From positions 1 to 8,531 of the forward strand of contig CALMMH010000804.1 in assembly GCA_937868145.1 (NCBI GenBank): 8,531 bases of DNA. Direction: 5' to 3'. The position numbers and the translations under genes are program-made. This document shows positions 1 to 7,468 of the stretch, piece by piece. Each line of letters starts with the position of its first letter. The first letter of the stretch is position 1. The DNA is from an uncultured Phycisphaerales bacterium. GTDB taxonomy: Bacteria; Planctomycetota; Phycisphaerae; Sedimentisphaerales; Anaerobacaceae. The notes under the pieces were generated by a model. It worked only from the letters and a program-made list of their open reading frames with translations, searched no databases and had not been told where the DNA came from.

Positions 1-2479
1 ACCACAGCTTGCCCTGGCTGCGGAAGGCGTACTCGGGGTAGTCGTTGTCGGGGAAGCGGGCGAACGCCTTGCTTTCCGGCCTGTAATAAAGGTTCACGGG
101 CGTGACCTTGCCGGTCGCAGCGTCGCGGCGAAACTCCATGCCCTTGTAGAACAGCCGGGTGTCGTCGGCCGGGTCGAGGCACCCGCCGCCGCCGTACTGC
201 GCGGGGCCGTAGACGCTCTTGATACACTTGCCCGTGGCCGGGTCCCAGACGCTGACGCGCTTGGGCCAGTCGCTGTTCTCCATGACCCACACGCGGCCGC
301 GCATGTCGACCTCGACGCCGTAGGGGTCCTGGAGGTCGTTCTCGTCGAACAGCCCGACCTCTCGCCGCCCTGGCTCGCCGAGCGTCGCGATCCGCTCGCC
401 GACGGGGCTGTAGCCGAAGACCTGGTGTCCCTCGCCGTCGCCGACGTACACGTTGCCTTGGGCATCTACGCCGAGGCCCAGCGGCTTGACGAGCTTGTCC
501 TTGAACAAAGGCATGATGGTGTAGTCGGCCAGGTCGATCGTCACCACGTCCTTGCCGCTGGTGGTCACCAGCTTGCCGGCCCCGTACTTTCTCAACCGGC
601 CGGGCGAGGGCAGCGTGATCTCCTGGAGAAGGACTGGCTTCTGATCGTCGAACTGCTTGTAGGCGACGTCCCAACCGAACCCGCGCCACGGCCCGGCCAG
701 GCCCTTGGAGACATCGAACACCTGCACCACGTCCAGCGCGCCGAAGCTGACGAACGCCCGCCCGCCGACGACCTGGAAGCCCGTCACACCGCGTTTCATG
801 GGGCCGGAGCGCATGGCGTCCGGGGCGACGTTCTTCTTGGGCATCTCGCGCTGGAAGACCTTCCGCGATCGCTTGGAGTTGGTCTCGATCTGGATGATCG
901 CCTGGTTGTCGCCGATCCACCCACCCTCGCACCAGCCGAAATACGAGTCGCCGTCTGTGCAGATCTCGGCCGGGATGGCCACCCAGATCCGGTCGATGCC
1001 CCAGAGTTTGTTCATGTCGGCGTCCACCTCGACGATGGAGTCACCCGCCTCGGCGAACGCGCCGAGCCACATGTGCTCGCCGGCCCGCGCGATCGTCCGC
1101 GGCGGTTCGTGGTCGGCCAGCCAGCCGCCCTTGCGACTGGGCGTCTGCCACGCTACGTTCGCCAGCGGGTAGGGAAAGTATGTGTATTTGTATTCAACCT
1201 CGAGCCCCGGATTGTACAGGCCGTGCCAGCGGTACGTGCCTGGCTGGAGGACGGGCTTGCCCTCGACGTCCGTCAGGTCCCATCGGGCGAGGCTGCGCCC
1301 GGCAGGGAACTCGACGCCCGTGACAGGATTGGCCACCACGTGCCCCGCTGCGTCGCGGACCTGAACCGTCACCTTGCCCGGCGCGGGAATCTCGAACGGG
1401 ATGCCCACCGACCCCTCGGCCGCCTCGTCCGTACCGGGCGCCGGCGCGCTGGCCAGGTCGCACAGCACAACGATCTCGCCAAGGCCGATCTGCCTGACCC
1501 CGCCGGTACTACGCAGCCGCAGGGCGCGCGTCGTTACCGGCCCCGCCGGGATGAACATGGCCTGCGATCGGAACCTACCCTCCTTCGTCCACCGCCCGTC
1601 CAGTGGCTTCCAGTCGGCGTCGCCCGTAGCGAACCGCGGCTCCCCACCGCCGACGTGCTGCTCCACAACCCCTTGGCCGAGGCCCTTCTCGGCGTTGCCG
1701 CGGAAAACCATCACCGCACGGAACGTCTCCGGCCGGGGCCAGCTCAACATGACCCACTCGGGCTGGTCGACCGTGATGTCCGCGTCCCGCTTGGCGGTGG
1801 AGAAGTTCCATCGGTCGTCAATGAAACCGTCCACTAGCGTCTCCGGCCGATTGAGCCACGGCTGCGGCTGGAAGCCCTGACTCGGCTCGTCGGCCGAGCT
1901 GACTGTCACGGCCGCGCGGGAGGCAATGTTGACGGCCCGGAAGGGCAAGAACGTCACGAACGGCACCTTCGCCTGATACGTCGGGCCCTGGGTCAGCGTC
2001 TCAACCGTCAGGTGAGCCGGCGCAACGATCTGCACGGCCTCGACGGCCTCGACGGCCTCGGCGGCCGGGAACGGCATGACGCGAAGTTTCCGCCCGGCTT
2101 CGCCGGCCCCGTCCATCGGCCGGGACACGCCGCCCACCAAGCAACTGGCCTCGCCCGACCCGTAGAGCACGAGGCTGCCCAAGGCGGCTGTTTCCTTCAT
2201 TGACAGGAGAAATATTCCGGCCCCTTTGTCGGTCATCGGCGACGTGGACCAGTCGATGATCTCTACCGTAGCGTCCACCTGACGCAGTTCCGCCCGGACG
2301 CCGCCGGGCTGCGCAAGGCACTTTTCGCCATCGAACATGCCGTCCGATGTGGCGGAGGGAGCCTGCCCCGCCGCCGCGGCTGCCCACGCCAGGCAACACC
2401 ACAAAAGCAGTGCGGAAACCATTTGGGAGATGCCATCGAGAGGCCTTCTTGTTGTATGCATGGACATTCCAATTCTCAT
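1..2479 (-). CDS. Secreted discoidin-like / FlgD-Ig / NHL beta-propeller protein, 3' end missing
   Basis: The open frame runs from an ATG at 2479 to the left edge (826 codons seen, no stop reached). Residues 21-37 are a hydrophobic stretch (VSALLLWCCLAW then alanines) after an Arg-Arg pair, so it is probably exported. Residues about 210-342 resemble an F5/8-type C (discoidin) binding fold: VDGFIDDRWNF, a central W-rich strand, and a closing GLGEIVVLCDL. Residues 357-437 look like a FlgD-type Ig domain, with RWDLTDVEGK and QPGTYRWHGL. A propeller follows, clearest at 668-746 (GVDAQGNVYVGDGEGHQVFG, then GRVWVMENSDWPKRVSVW). The core matches the upstream neighbour: both have W-x-T...DH-x-PP after the Ig domain, and FDE...GR-x-WV-x-E...PKR-x-SVW in the propeller. 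The gene starts about 50 bp after that neighbour's stop, so they are probably co-transcribed. The start is uncertain: in-frame ATGs also occur at 2518, 2467, 2461 and 2422. I chose 2479 because AGGA lies nine bases upstream. The role may be extracellular glycan binding; no enzyme active site was recognised. Confidence 0.85.
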   Translation of the reverse strand, partial: MRIGMSMHTTRRPLDGISQMVSALLLWCCLAWAAAAAGQAPSATSDGMFDGEKCLAQPGGVRAELRQVDATVEIIDWSTSPMTDKGAGIFLLSMKETAALGSLVLYGSGEASCLVGGVSRPMDGAGEAGRKLRVMPFPAAEAVEAVEAVQIVAPAHLTVETLTQGPTYQAKVPFVTFLPFRAVNIASRAAVTVSSADEPSQGFQPQPWLNRPETLVDGFIDDRWNFSTAKRDADITVDQPEWVMLSWPRPETFRAVMVFRGNAEKGLGQGVVEQHVGGGEPRFATGDADWKPLDGRWTKEGRFRSQAMFIPAGPVTTRALRLRSTGGVRQIGLGEIVVLCDLASAPAPGTDEAAEGSVGIPFEIPAPGKVTVQVRDAAGHVVANPVTGVEFPAGRSLARWDLTDVEGKPVLQPGTYRWHGLYNPGLEVEYKYTYFPYPLANVAWQTPSRKGGWLADHEPPRTIARAGEHMWLGAFAEAGDSIVEVDADMNKLWGIDRIWVAIPAEICTDGDSYFGWCEGGWIGDNQAIIQIETNSKRSRKVFQREMPKKNVAPDAMRSGPMKRGVTGFQVVGGRAFVSFGALDVVQVFDVSKGLAGPWRGFGWDVAYKQFDDQKPVLLQEITLPSPGRLRKYGAGKLVTTSGKDVVTIDLADYTIMPLFKDKLVKPLGLGVDAQGNVYVGDGEGHQVFGYSPVGERIATLGEPGRREVGLFDENDLQDPYGVEVDMRGRVWVMENSDWPKRVSVWDPATGKCIKSVYGPAQYGGGGCLDPADDTRLFYKGMEFRRDAATGKVTPVNLYYRPESKAFARFPDNDYPEYAFRSQGKLW
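2034..2060. repeat. Three exact copies of a 9-bp unit
   Basis: The unit ACGGCCTCG occurs three times head to tail. It lies inside the discoidin-like gene and encodes three Glu-Ala-Val repeats (residues about 141-149) in the segment between the N-terminal region and the discoidin-like domain. The unit is a multiple of three, so changes in copy number would keep the frame. Confidence 0.85.
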
Positions 2480-2488
2480 CCGTTCCAG

Positions 2489-2492
2489 TCCT
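2489..2492 (-). promoter_or_regulatory. Candidate ribosome binding site of the discoidin-like gene
   Basis: On the minus strand AGGA precedes the ATG at 2479 by nine bases (AGGACTGGAACGG-ATG). None of the other four in-frame ATGs has an equally good site, so this motif decided the start. The match is only four bases, so the support is modest. Confidence 0.35.
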
Positions 2493-2528
2493 GTCGTTGT
2501 CGTCCGTCGTGGGTGCATCTTCAGGGGA

Positions 2529-5500
2529 TTACTCGAAACGCAGTTCGCTCCAAAGCGCCGGGGTCAGCATGGCTTCGTCCGGCACATCGTTGGTGTTGTT
2601 GGCGGCCTGGTTGCTCCAGTAGTTGCGCGAGGTGCATTCCTGTCCGGCACTGTCGGAAAGGAGAATGCCGAAGTCGCCGCGCAGGACCTTGCCCTTGAGC
2701 GAATCGAGGCCAAGGGTGGCCAGGGGGATCGCTGCCGTAACGGCATAACCGCCGGAGACGGGCTTCATGGCCAGCGGGATGTCGAGAACCTTGATGCGGT
2801 CGAAGTGAACGACACGCCAGGGTGAACTGAGATCGCCGCCTTCCTCTTTGGCGGCACCGGGGGCTACGGGTTGGTATAGCACAGCCAGGGGCTTGCCTCC
2901 CTTGACGGTGAGCAGCAAGCGCAGGTCACCGGCCACCGGCTTGTCGTCCTTGGCTGCTGAGGTGCGCAGCATCAGGTCAACACCGTCGCCGGTGATGAAC
3001 ATCAGGCGTTCGTCCTGGCCGGCATTGCGCATGGCGGAATTGTCCTTCACCTGCCAGGCCACGTACAGATTCTTGTCGTCGTAGAAGGCTTTGGCTTTGC
3101 CGACGCCACCACCACCGCCGGCAATCTCGACACTGTCCTTGTCCATCTGCCAGGACGCCAACTCACCGTCGAGCGCGGGTGCGGCGGACGGCGGCTTGAT
3201 GGTGCAGGCCTTGGGCCGTAGCGCGCGGGCGGCGCGCCGGACGCGCAATTCTTCCGCGGCGACAAGGTCGTCCTGGGTCACGTCCACCAGAACGGAGAAG
3301 CATCTGAGACTGTCGAGACCGCTCAGTTCGTAGACGATGGCGGCAGTACCGCCGCCGATGACGTGGTACTTGCCGTCTTCGGTCTTGCAGAACCAACCAC
3401 CGAAGCTCTCGCCGCCGGCGGTCATCGCGTCGCAGGGCATGCCCGGCGTGGCCTGGGCCGGGACGTCGTACCAACCGCGGCAGTCATTCCACAGGGACTG
3501 CACCCACAGGCCATCTTCTGTGAAGATGAAGTTCTGCCCGAGGTTGCCATTGAGACAGAGGACCTCGCCGACTTCCTGGTTGACCCAAGCGGTACCGTAG
3601 AAGCTGCTGGGGCCAATGAGTAGACCGGGGCGCGGGGCGGGGGCGCGATGCGAGCCGTGGACGGAGACAAAATGATTGGGATAGGTCCACAGGACCTTGC
3701 CGGCAGGATCGACAGCACACAGCGGAGTCTGGTTGAGATAGCAGCGGTTGTCCCGGCCGACCAGAAGCATGCCTTCGCCGGAGATGCCAGACTCCGGCTT
3801 GATCCGGTTCACTTTGTCGAGCGCGAAGAGCGGCGTGCCTTCGGCGGAGAATGTCTCCGGCTTCCAGGTCCACAGAACGTCCTGGCCGGGGATGACCACG
3901 GTGAGATCTTCGCCCATGGTCTGGCCCCAATAGTAACCGCCGAGATGGCCGTTGCAGGTCTGGATCTCGTCAAACTGGGCGCTGCCGTCGTCGTCGCGGT
4001 CCACCCAGCAGAAAACCTTGCCAAAGCGTCCCTGCCAGAGGGGACCGGCGAACCTCCGATTCCACTGTTGGTGGTCGGCTTCGTCAAGGGTCTTGCCCAG
4101 GCCGACATTGCCAAATTCAGCGCAGTGCCGCCAGCCGCCGTCCTTGCCGCGAACCAGGATTTTGACCATGGAGGAGTCGCGGGCGGTGGAGCGGACCTGG
4201 AGGTATTCGTGGCCGTTGACGCGGGCGAAGCGGGTGACCCAGCCGAAGCCGGTGCCGAGGGCGTCGGCCAGCGTGAAGAACGGGCGCCAGGTCTGGCGGG
4301 CTTCGTCCCACCGGTACTCCGTTTCTTCGCTGAAGGCGACGGTGTGGGTGAAGGGATTCATGTGGCCGCCAGCGGCGTAGGCAGTGGTTCCGATGAGGTC
4401 GAAGGCCAGTTTGCCGTCCGGCGTCCAGACGCTGGTGCGCTTGGGTTGCTGATGACTTTCGGTGACCCAGAGGCGGCCCTGACTGTCGATGGCGATCTGC
4501 GCGGGATTGAGCATTCCGGTTTCGTCGAAGAAGCCGGCTGCAGGCCGGCCGCCGAGCTTACCGATGGCCGCGAGTGGCTGGCCGTCTGCAGCGAAGACGG
4601 CGACATTCATGGCCGTGCCGCGCTGGCTGACGTAGATGCGGCCCTGGGCGTCCACTGCGAGTGAGTGCGGAGCGATCAAACCGGAGGCGAGGACGGTTGG
4701 CGCTGCCGCGGCGGGATCGGCGACATAGAGTCTGTCGGCGGCGGCCAGCAGAAGCTTGCCGTCAGGGCGGAAGGTAATGGCCGTGAGGTCATCGGGCAGG
4801 TTGACCAGTTTTTTGACGGTATCGCCCGTCTCGGCATCCAACAGAAGCACCTTGTGTTCGCCGGCCAGGATGACGGCCAGTGAGTTGCCCTTGACGGCGA
4901 TGGCGCGCATTTGTTCGAGGCCGTCTTTCTCGCGGATGGGCAGGTCGAGAATCTGCTTTCCGTCCTTGTCCTTGCGGTTCCAGGCGGCGTAGGCGCCGGT
5001 CTTGAGATCGCAACGCCAGATGGAGAAGCGGTTGTCGCCGCCGTCAACGTTGGCGATCCACAGGATCTTACCGTCAGTGGCCAGGCTGATGCGGCCGCCG
5101 CCGAAGACACGCCGGTTGGCGAGTCCCCATTGCCGCCGGCCCTGGAGGTCAACACCGATGAGATGAGGACCGGCTTCGCCCATGGCGCAGGCGAGGGCGC
5201 CGCGATCGCCAGGTCCGAAGGCAACGGCTTCCGGGGGCGTGTGGTCACCGTAGAAGGCTCCTTTGCCGTCCGCGGTGTTCCAGGGTGGGTTGCCGGGACT
5301 GGCGAAGCTGCTTTCGTAGGTCAGGTGCAGGCCGTCGTGGCGAAGACCTCTGACGATGTAGCGGCCGGGTGGCACCAGCTTCCCGTTGTCGTCGAGACAA
5401 TCCCACAGGTCGGTATGGGCGCCAGCCTGACGTTCCGCGGAGGGTAGAAGATTGCGCACGCGCCGGCCCTGAGCGTCATCAATGGCCAGTGTGACGCGTT

Positions 5501-6347
5501 GGTCCCGGGGTAACGTGTAGGCGATCTTGACCGAGCCTTCCGGTGGTTCGGCGGCAACGGGCAGTTCCCAGGACGGCGTGGAGAGTTTCAGCTTGCCGGA
5601 CTTTTCGAGGAAGACCGGCCCCCAGGCGTCCCGCGCGGTCCAGAAGAACTCGCGGCTGGTCTGGCCTTCCTGGAGGTTGTCGGCATAACGGTGAACAGGC
5701 CAGTCGGCCTCGCCCCAGAGCAGTTCCACGCCGCAAGCGAAGCGTTCGCCGAGAGCCGCGAGGCCACCCAGCGTAATCAGGCTCCAGGGAAGCTTCATCT
5801 CCTGGACGTAGCCCTCGCCGTCGTCATCTTTGCGGAAAGCCATTTCAGCGCCCTGGTCGAGGATCCAGCCGTCTTTGCGGTAAAGATCGGCGGAGCCTCC
5901 GCCGAACGGTTCAGTCAGGCTCTTGCCGTATTCGATGTTGATAAATGGCTCCATCTTGCCGGCGAAACACCAGGCGGTAACGTGGCAGATGCGGTCGGTC
6001 TTGATACGCAGTTGGACGCTGTCGCCCGCCCAGCCTTTGTCGACCTGGAATCGCGGATCGTGGCGGTTGCCGAGGGGGATGGGGTCTTTCCAATGGATGG
6101 AGACATAGAGATGGTCGGTGTCGTGCATCAGGGCGACGCGACCGGAGTAGATGTCTTTGAGTGAATTGACGTCATAGCAGATCAGGACCTGGCCGGAGAG
6201 ATCCCAGTCGTCGAGCTTGCCATCGATGGTCACTTTCCCGGGCGTGGGGACGGCGCGGATGCCGTGGTTGTCAGTCTGCATCGCGACCGCCCCCTGCCCG
6301 GCGAGCAGGACGCCAAGGAGGCAGCCGAGCCGAATCGTGTTGTTCAT
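2529..6347 (-). CDS. Secreted 1272-residue CBM9 / FlgD-Ig / beta-propeller / CBM9 protein
   Basis: This complete gene begins with a signal peptide (residues 1-22, MNNTIRLGCLLGVLLAG, cleavage likely after AVA). Residues about 28-255 form a CBM9-like beta-sandwich, opening with KVTIDGKLDDWD and containing HDTDHLYVSIHWKD. Residues 271-349 are a FlgD-type Ig domain (LWDCLDDNGKLVPPGRY). Residues about 370-1010 read as a propeller with NHL-like blades, such as PHSLAVDAQGRIYVSQRG and PAQIAIDSQGRLWVTE. An EF-hand loop, DRDDDGSAQFDE, lies at 783-794. Residues about 1048-1272 form a second CBM9-like domain (ALDGELASW, FYDDKNLYVAWQVKD) ending in NDVPDEAMLTPALWSELRFE. CBM9 domains in known enzymes bind sugar chain ends; this one may do the same, but the binding residues cannot be assigned here. 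AAAGGA lies nine bases before the ATG and supports this start. It is paralogous to both neighbours on the same strand. The function is inferred to be extracellular carbohydrate binding or processing. An enzymatic role (for example a lyase-like propeller) is possible but unsupported. Confidence 0.93.
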   Translation of the reverse strand: MNNTIRLGCLLGVLLAGQGAVAMQTDNHGIRAVPTPGKVTIDGKLDDWDLSGQVLICYDVNSLKDIYSGRVALMHDTDHLYVSIHWKDPIPLGNRHDPRFQVDKGWAGDSVQLRIKTDRICHVTAWCFAGKMEPFINIEYGKSLTEPFGGGSADLYRKDGWILDQGAEMAFRKDDDGEGYVQEMKLPWSLITLGGLAALGERFACGVELLWGEADWPVHRYADNLQEGQTSREFFWTARDAWGPVFLEKSGKLKLSTPSWELPVAAEPPEGSVKIAYTLPRDQRVTLAIDDAQGRRVRNLLPSAERQAGAHTDLWDCLDDNGKLVPPGRYIVRGLRHDGLHLTYESSFASPGNPPWNTADGKGAFYGDHTPPEAVAFGPGDRGALACAMGEAGPHLIGVDLQGRRQWGLANRRVFGGGRISLATDGKILWIANVDGGDNRFSIWRCDLKTGAYAAWNRKDKDGKQILDLPIREKDGLEQMRAIAVKGNSLAVILAGEHKVLLLDAETGDTVKKLVNLPDDLTAITFRPDGKLLLAAADRLYVADPAAAAPTVLASGLIAPHSLAVDAQGRIYVSQRGTAMNVAVFAADGQPLAAIGKLGGRPAAGFFDETGMLNPAQIAIDSQGRLWVTESHQQPKRTSVWTPDGKLAFDLIGTTAYAAGGHMNPFTHTVAFSEETEYRWDEARQTWRPFFTLADALGTGFGWVTRFARVNGHEYLQVRSTARDSSMVKILVRGKDGGWRHCAEFGNVGLGKTLDEADHQQWNRRFAGPLWQGRFGKVFCWVDRDDDGSAQFDEIQTCNGHLGGYYWGQTMGEDLTVVIPGQDVLWTWKPETFSAEGTPLFALDKVNRIKPESGISGEGMLLVGRDNRCYLNQTPLCAVDPAGKVLWTYPNHFVSVHGSHRAPAPRPGLLIGPSSFYGTAWVNQEVGEVLCLNGNLGQNFIFTEDGLWVQSLWNDCRGWYDVPAQATPGMPCDAMTAGGESFGGWFCKTEDGKYHVIGGGTAAIVYELSGLDSLRCFSVLVDVTQDDLVAAEELRVRRAARALRPKACTIKPPSAAPALDGELASWQMDKDSVEIAGGGGGVGKAKAFYDDKNLYVAWQVKDNSAMRNAGQDERLMFITGDGVDLMLRTSAAKDDKPVAGDLRLLLTVKGGKPLAVLYQPVAPGAAKEEGGDLSSPWRVVHFDRIKVLDIPLAMKPVSGGYAVTAAIPLATLGLDSLKGKVLRGDFGILLSDSAGQECTSRNYWSNQAANNTNDVPDEAMLTPALWSELRFE

Positions 6348-6356
6348 GGGTGCGTT

Positions 6357-6362
6357 TCCTTT
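6357..6362 (-). promoter_or_regulatory. Ribosome binding site of the 1272-residue gene
   Basis: On the minus strand the sequence reads AAAGGAAACGCACCC immediately before the ATG at 6347, with AGGA nine bases from the start codon. It agrees with the position of the signal peptide and supports the chosen start. Confidence 0.55.
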
Positions 6363-6455
6363 CTGTGATTCTTGCTCATTTGAAATCTCAAAGACCCATG
6401 GGCATCTGCTTCCCTGGCAATTTCTTCAAGATCATTTCCAAGCCTTCACCGCCCG

Positions 6456-7303
6456 CTAATAGAATTCAAGTCCCGTCCAGCATTCTGGATAAAGCCGGGA
6501 CTCGTTTGGGATGTCGGTAGTCTCGACGTTAGCTTTGTTGTTGGTGTCGGCCCACCACGATTTGGAGCCTCCCCCGAAAGTGGCCGAGAAATTGGCGCGG
6601 GTGCGGATCGTTGGCTTAAACGTCCCGATGAGCGGGATCGCCATGGTGATGACGAAGCCGCGCTTGTCCGGGTCGATGACATGCTTGAGCTTGACGGATT
6701 TCAACTCCACCACCGACTCGAAGCTCCGATTGCCGACGGGAGATCCGTACAACTGCGGATAGGCTTGGCCGGAGCCATACCACTTGGGATGAAGACCGAT
6801 CGTCGCCGCTCGCACTGTGCCGTTGTCGTCAAAGATCCCCGCGTCTATGCGGACATCGCCCGGTCGTCCCCCTGCAGGAGGGGTGGTGCCCAATCCAAAG
6901 GTTTTGGCGACGCCGCCCGAGGCATTCAGCTTATACACTTGATTGTCCGATGGACTGCTAACGTACATACCTCCCCGCGAATCGATCGCCAGATCGAAAG
7001 GCGAGTTCACGCCGGAAATGTCGAACACCGGCTGCGGCGGCCCCGAGGGGAGGCCATCGTTCAAGGGGATGCGCCTCACCTGGTTGCCGGAGAGCACATA
7101 CATGCTGCCATTATAGGCGGCAAGCGCCTTGGCGCCGTTGAGGGTCAGGCTGGCCTTCTGCTCGGCGGTGGGGCTATGGCCATCATACACCAGAATGGAG
7201 CCGTTTTACAGTGCCACGTACACCAGCATGGTGTTTGAGGCTATGACGGCCGCCATGGCGGTTGGGCGGCTCGGCAGGATTAGGACATTTTTTCGGCCCC
7301 AAC
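6456..7303 (-). pseudogene. Decayed propeller/CBM9 paralogue, truncated at its 5' side
   Basis: The longest open stretch is 7190-6456 (GTG start, 244 codons, stop TAG), but the protein similarity continues upstream through an in-frame TAA at 7206-7208. Across the stop the frame reads TAMAAVIASNTMLVYVAL, stop, NGSILVYDG. This lines up with MRAIAVKGNSLAVILAGEHK and KVLLLDAETGD of the 1272-residue paralogue. Residues 20-110 of the open stretch are NHL-like blades (SPFDLAIDSRGGMYVSSPSD) equivalent to paralogue residues of about 520-602. From residue 110 (GDVRI) onward it matches the C-terminal CBM9 domain, equivalent to about 1140-1272, ending TTDIPNESRLYPECWTGLEF. About 540 residues found in the paralogue are missing between these two parts. 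The 5' side has no signal peptide and ends where the insertion sequence appears to begin; the exact boundary is an estimate. A short functional protein made from the GTG cannot be excluded, but it would lack export and a full propeller. Confidence 0.72.
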
Positions 7304-7413
7304 TGTACCTGTCAAGCGACAATGAGACCACCCCGGGCACCGGCCTATCCCCTTGTGTCGCAGACACTTATGCCCTCGGGGCTCCGCAGTGGCATTTTGG
7401 CCCTGCCGCCGGC

Positions 7414-7419
7414 TATAAT
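7414..7419 (+). promoter_or_regulatory. Candidate -10 box for the transposase
   Basis: A perfect TATAAT lies 49 bases before the transposase start in otherwise GC-rich sequence. No good -35 hexamer is seen 16-18 bases upstream (GGCATT at 7391-7396 sits at the right distance but matches poorly), so the promoter call is tentative. Confidence 0.4.
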
Positions 7420-7456
7420 GCCTCTCAAATCGTCGATCGTCCCTCTGTGAAGCCTT

Positions 7457-7464
7457 GGAGGAGG
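7457..7464 (+). promoter_or_regulatory. Strong ribosome binding site of the transposase
   Basis: GGAGGAGG lies directly before the ATG at 7469 and contains two overlapping Shine-Dalgarno matches: GGAGG with a seven-base gap and AGGAGG with a four-base gap. It fixes the transposase start. It is much stronger than the sites of the minus-strand genes. Confidence 0.75.
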
Positions 7465-7468
7465 TAGC

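Noticed and set aside
425..1837. 470-codon open frame on the plus strand
   Set aside because: It lies wholly opposite the discoidin-like gene, whose minus-strand frame has recognisable domains. The plus-strand product is low-complexity and matches no known fold, as expected for the antisense of GC-rich coding DNA.
2377..2479. Lipoprotein signal in the discoidin-like protein (paired Cys in the hydrophobic stretch)
   Set aside because: The residues before the cysteines (LLLWCC) do not form a lipobox, and the cysteines lie inside the hydrophobic core and not at its end.
3648..4664. 338-codon open frame on the plus strand
   Set aside because: It is antisense to the propeller of the 1272-residue gene and shows no motif of its own.
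6348..6455. Rho-independent terminator between the remnant and the 1272-residue gene
   Set aside because: No GC-rich stem followed by a T run is present on the minus strand; only short inverted repeats are seen.
7391..7406. Possible sigma-54 promoter (TGGCATTTTGGCCCTGCC)
   Set aside because: The GG and GC pairs are 12 bases apart instead of 10, so the spacing does not fit.
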